In this document: one piece after another, positions 61,146 through 64,000 of the stretch | How positions within the stretch are numbered: the first letter of the stretch is position 1 | Layout: the number at the start of each line of letters is the position of its first letter | Source: Micromonospora sp. NBC_01813 | GTDB taxonomy: Bacteria > Actinomycetota > Actinomycetes > Mycobacteriales > Micromonosporaceae | Length of the DNA stretch: 64,000 nt | Reading direction: 5' to 3' | Assembly (NCBI RefSeq): GCF_035917335.1 | Contig: NZ_CP109067.1 | Span: 6,695,001 to 6,759,000, forward strand | Made by a program: the position numbers and the translations under genes | The notes under the pieces: model-generated | The model's input: the letters and a program-made list of their open reading frames with translations, nothing else | Databases searched by the model: none | Told to the model about the DNA's origin: nothing

Positions 61146-62411
61146 ATGCCGGTTCTGACGTCGGCCACGCCGCCGCGCTGGCTCATCCGTGGCCGAGACC
61201 TGCTGTTCGACCTGGCCATCGTGGGTGCGGTCGGGCTGAGCGCACTGATCGCCGAGGGGCCGTACTCCTATATCGGCGTCGGCCACGGGCTGGCGATGGC
61301 CGTCGCGCTGTTCGCCCGCCGCCGCTTCCCGGTCACCACGTACGCGGTGATCGCCCTGCTCGGCGCCGCGCAGCTGCTCGCCGGCCGCGACTTCATGCTG
61401 CTGCCACACGACGTCGCGATCCTGATCGCGCTCTACTCGGTGGTGAAGTACGCCCGCCAGACGTGGATCGGGTTCCTCGCCCTCGGCACCACCCTGTTCG
61501 GCTGCGCCGCCGCCGCCGTACTGCTCAGCGAAGCGGTGCAGTGGGACGACTCCAGCGGGGTGGCGATCGACCGCTACATCTTCCTGCTGAGCAGCTCGAT
61601 CACCATCGGCGTCTGGCTGCTCGGCCTGACCGTACGGATCCGCCACCTGTACGTACGCAGCCTGGAGGAGCGGGCCGCCACCGCCGAACGGGAACGCGAC
61701 CACCTGGCCCGGATCGCCGTCGTCGAGGAACGCGGCCGGATCGCCCGCGAACTGCACGACATCATCGCCCACTCGCTGTCGGTCATGATCGTGCACGCCG
61801 ACGGCGGCCGGTTCGCCCTCGACCGCGATCCGGAACGCACCCGGGCCGCACTGGTCACCATCGGCGGCACCGGCCGGGAAGCCCTCGGCGAGATGCGCCA
61901 ACTGATCGACGTGCTGCGCAACCCGGAAGGCTCCGAGGTGCTGGTGGAGCGGCCCAGAGGCAGCCTCGACCAGGTGGGCGAGGCGGTGGAGAAGGCCCGG
62001 GCCGCCGGGCTGGCCGTCGAGTTCCAGACCACCGGCACCGCCCCGGAGGTGCCCGACGGGGTCGCGCTCGCCGTCTACCGGATCGTGCAGGAATCGCTGA
62101 CCAACACCCTCAAACATGCGGGGGAGCGGGCGCGGGCCAGCGTCGCCATCGCGTACCGGCCGCAGGACATCGCCATCGAGGTGGTCGACGACGGCGGCGC
62201 CCGGGTGCCCGCCCCGGCGCTGACCAACGTCACCCCGCTGCCGGTGCCGACCCCGGTGGCACCGCCGGCGCTGCCCGCCGGCGGGCACGGCCTGATCGGC
62301 ATGCGCGAACGGACCGCCCTGTACGGCGGCGAGTTCAGCGCCGGAGCCCGGCTCGCCGGCGGCTGGCAGGTCCGCGCCCGGATCCCGCTGACCCTGGCGG
62401 TGGCGGCATGA
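61146..62411 (+). CDS. NarL-family sensor histidine kinase
   Basis: The protein has 421 residues. Four or five membrane helices fill residues ~20-165, with no large outer domain, so it may sense the membrane itself. The HisKA_3 dimerisation domain has ELHDIIAHSLSVMIVHADGG with phospho-acceptor His204. The HATPase part follows (YRIVQESLTNTLKHAGERA; IEVVDDGG; GHGLIGMRERTALYGG). This membrane layout is typical of kinases that control a neighbouring ABC exporter. The stop overlaps the response regulator start by 4 bp. Confidence 0.92.
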   Translation: MPVLTSATPPRWLIRGRDLLFDLAIVGAVGLSALIAEGPYSYIGVGHGLAMAVALFARRRFPVTTYAVIALLGAAQLLAGRDFMLLPHDVAILIALYSVVKYARQTWIGFLALGTTLFGCAAAAVLLSEAVQWDDSSGVAIDRYIFLLSSSITIGVWLLGLTVRIRHLYVRSLEERAATAERERDHLARIAVVEERGRIARELHDIIAHSLSVMIVHADGGRFALDRDPERTRAALVTIGGTGREALGEMRQLIDVLRNPEGSEVLVERPRGSLDQVGEAVEKARAAGLAVEFQTTGTAPEVPDGVALAVYRIVQESLTNTLKHAGERARASVAIAYRPQDIAIEVVDDGGARVPAPALTNVTPLPVPTPVAPPALPAGGHGLIGMRERTALYGGEFSAGARLAGGWQVRARIPLTLAVAA

Positions 62412-63112
62412 GCGCCGCTGTCGACGGCCCCGAACCCGACGACCGCCCCCCGATCCGGGTCGTGCTCGTCGACGACCAGGCGCTGGTCCGGGCCGGCTTC
62501 CGGATGGTGCTCGACTACTCCGGCGACATGACCGTGGTCGGTGAGGCCGGTGACGGCGCCGAGGCGCTGCGCCTACTGCGTACCGTCGACACCGACATCG
62601 TGGTGATGGACGTCCGGATGCCGGTCCTCGACGGCGTCGAAGCCACCCGGCGGATCTGCGCCGCCGGCCCCACCCCCCGGGTGCTGGTGCTCACCACCTT
62701 CGACACCGAAGCCGACGCGTTCGCCGCGTTGCAGGCCGGTGCCAGCGGATTCCTGCTCAAGAACGTCCCGCCGGAGGAGCTGCTCGCCGCGATCCGGGTC
62801 ATCGCCAGCGGCGACTCGGTCGTCGCGCCCCGGATCACCCGCCGACTGCTGGACCGCTTCGCCGGCCAACTCGTCGCCACCGGCCCGGCGACCCCGGCGG
62901 TCGCCGGACTCACCGACCGGGAACGCGAAGTGCTGCTGCTGATCGGCCAAGGTCTGTCCAACGCCGAGATCGCCGGCCGGCTCACCGTCGCCGAGGCCAC
63001 CGTCAAGACCCACGTCGGGCGGATCCTGGCCAAGCTGGGGCTGCGCGACCGGGTCCAGGCCGTCGTGTTGGCGTACGAGACGGGGTTGATCCGCCCCGGC
63101 ACGGCCGGCTGA
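62408..63112 (+). CDS. NarL-family response regulator
   Basis: The protein has 234 residues. The receiver domain starts after a short tail: IRVVLVDDQALVRAGFR, phospho-acceptor Asp68 in IVVMDVRMP, then VLVLTTFDTE and GFLLKNVPP (the conserved Thr and Lys). The LuxR-type HTH is LTDREREVLLLIGQGLSNAEIAGRLTVAEATVKTHVGRIL. It partners with the kinase just upstream and probably regulates the ABC exporter gene downstream. Confidence 0.95.
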   Translation: MSAAVDGPEPDDRPPIRVVLVDDQALVRAGFRMVLDYSGDMTVVGEAGDGAEALRLLRTVDTDIVVMDVRMPVLDGVEATRRICAAGPTPRVLVLTTFDTEADAFAALQAGASGFLLKNVPPEELLAAIRVIASGDSVVAPRITRRLLDRFAGQLVATGPATPAVAGLTDREREVLLLIGQGLSNAEIAGRLTVAEATVKTHVGRILAKLGLRDRVQAVVLAYETGLIRPGTAG

Positions 63113-63114
63113 CC

Positions 63115-63153
63115 GCGCGGACCGCGGCCACCGACGGACGCCGCGGTCCGCGC
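63115..63153 (+). terminator. Hairpin terminator after the two-component genes
   Basis: The 14-bp arms 63115-63128 and 63140-63153 are exact reverse complements, with an 11-nt loop, starting 2 bp after the stop. The exporter gene downstream therefore needs its own promoter. Confidence 0.75.
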
Positions 63154-63269
63154 CGGTGCGACGTACGACCTGAGGCGTACGCCGGCCGCCGCCTGCGACC
63201 CGCGGCGGACCCGGAAGTGACGCAGTACGGTGGACGCCACGCGCCGCCCGCGTCCCTAACGTCATGCGC

Positions 63270-64000
63270 ATGTCAACGATCACTTCGACCAGGGCAGCGG
63301 CCACCGCGACCGGCCTGTCCAAGGTGTACGGCAAGGGCGAGGCGGCGGTCACCGCGCTCGACGGCGTCGACATCGAGTTCGCCGCCGGCCGGTTCCACGC
63401 CATCATGGGCTCCTCCGGCTCCGGCAAGTCGACCCTGATGCACTGCCTCGCCGGCCTGGACCGGCCCACCGCCGGGAGCGTGCACATCGGCGACACCGAG
63501 ATCACCCGGCTCGACGACCGGCGGCTGACCATGCTGCGGCGCGACCGGATCGGCTTCGTCTTCCAGCGCTACAACCTGCTGCCGACGCTCACCGCCGTGG
63601 AGAACATCACCCTGCCGGTGATGATCGCCGGTGGCCGGACCGACCGGGACTGGCTCAACCAGGTGGTGGCCGCGGTCGGGCTCACCGACCGGCTCAACCA
63701 CCGCCCGTCCGAGCTGTCCGGCGGCCAGCAGCAGCGGGTCGCCGTCGCCCGTGCGCTGATCACCCGACCTGCGGTGATCTTCGCCGACGAGCCGACCGGA
63801 AACCTGGATTCGCGCTCCGGCGCCGAGGTGCTGCGGCTGCTGCGCGACGCCGTCGACCAGCTCGGCCAGACCGTGGTGATGGTGACCCACGACCCGCTGG
63901 CGGCCACCCGCGCCGACCGGGTCACCTTCCTCGCCGACGGGCGCCGGGTCACCGACCTGGACCGGCCCGACGTCGACGCGATTCTCGACGTGATGTCCCG
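63270..64000 (+). CDS. ABC exporter ATPase (MacB/LolD type), 3' end missing
   Basis: 243 codons are visible; the gene runs off the window end. The start is ATG 63270, 7 nt after a TAACGT box (63257-63262), so translation may be leaderless; ATG 63264 is in frame too. Walker A is GSSGSGKST, the signature is LSGGQQQR, Walker B is [13 protein letters not shown], and the switch His is in VMVTHDP. The Q-loop segment FVFQRYNLLPTL is typical of the FtsX-partner exporters controlled by NarL-type systems. An FtsX-like permease gene is expected just downstream, outside the window. Confidence 0.92.
   Translation, partial: MSTITSTRAAATATGLSKVYGKGEAAVTALDGVDIEFAAGRFHAIMGSSGSGKSTLMHCLAGLDRPTAGSVHIGDTEITRLDDRRLTMLRRDRIGFVFQRYNLLPTLTAVENITLPVMIAGGRTDRDWLNQVVAAVGLTDRLNHRPSELSGGQQQRVAVARALITRPAVIFADEPTGNLDSRSGAEVLRLLRDAVDQLGQTVVMVTHDPLAATRADRVTFLADGRRVTDLDRPDVDAILDVMS

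Noticed and set aside
1-64000. CRISPR arrays, tRNA or rRNA genes, transposase genes
   Set aside because: None was seen on reading both strands; the repeats found are operators, hairpins or coding repeats.

Overview
The window is very GC-rich, gene-dense DNA from an actinomycete. The style of its genes (DUF397/XRE pairs, DUF6879 and DUF5753 families, a SARP-type regulator, GH43 secreted enzymes, many leaderless starts with a TANNNT box 6-8 nt before the start codon) fits the Micromonosporaceae. That assignment is inference from gene content; there is no rRNA or marker gene to confirm it. I see no tRNA, rRNA or CRISPR array.

Layout. 1-4.2 kb: the 3' part of an XRE-type regulator, then an AAA/DUF4143 ATPase lying between two copies of the regulator's 3' end (probable insertion), then an AlbA_2-type regulator behind a palindromic operator. 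4.28-6.95 kb: a two-gene cassette of a helical-repeat protein and a membrane-anchored M16 zinc peptidase; a paralogous copy lies at 27.0-29.7 kb. 7.0-10.3 kb: a DUF1622 membrane protein, a ubiquitin-like/MoaD-like beta-grasp protein ending in Gly-Gly, and a DUF4132 protein. 10.4-15.4 kb: two secreted GH43 arabinoxylan-type glycosidases behind a LacI-type operator. 15.6-31 kb: a His-rich membrane protein with a CopC-like protein, flavin oxidoreductases, a nitroreductase, a GCS2-type ligase, an M20 peptidase, an AhpD-like protein, a multipass membrane protein, a Tat-exported solute-binding protein, a DsbA-family oxidoreductase and a PAS-LuxR regulator.

31.6-42.7 kb: a DivIVA-domain protein, a glycine betaine/proline-type ABC importer (ATPase with CBS domains, permease, binding lipoprotein), and a convergent four-gene operon for a MacB-like ABC export system (lipoprotein, HlyD-like adaptor with a peptidoglycan-binding domain, ATPase, FtsX-like permease). 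An alpha/beta hydrolase and a DUF6879 protein follow. 42.8-46 kb: a DUF397/XRE-DUF5753 pair, two small accessory proteins, and a PadR regulator with its membrane-protein partner.

46.0-57.7 kb is the most unusual region. It is a minus-strand operon of a 44-residue acidic peptide, a stand-alone YcaO enzyme, a caspase-like protease, a 526-residue unknown protein, a 719-residue zinc-finger membrane protein, a 127-residue protein with the same zinc finger, and a CHAT protease. A large SARP/NB-ARC/TPR regulator is transcribed divergently. The operon has a peptide, a possible peptide-modifying enzyme and two unrelated-length caspase-fold proteases, with no known transporter or cyclodehydratase partner. 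It looks like an undescribed RiPP-like or protease-effector (conflict) system.

57.8-64 kb: a small membrane protein, an unknown protein, a TetR/flavin monooxygenase operon, a NarL-type two-component system, and the start of an ABC exporter ATPase that runs off the end.
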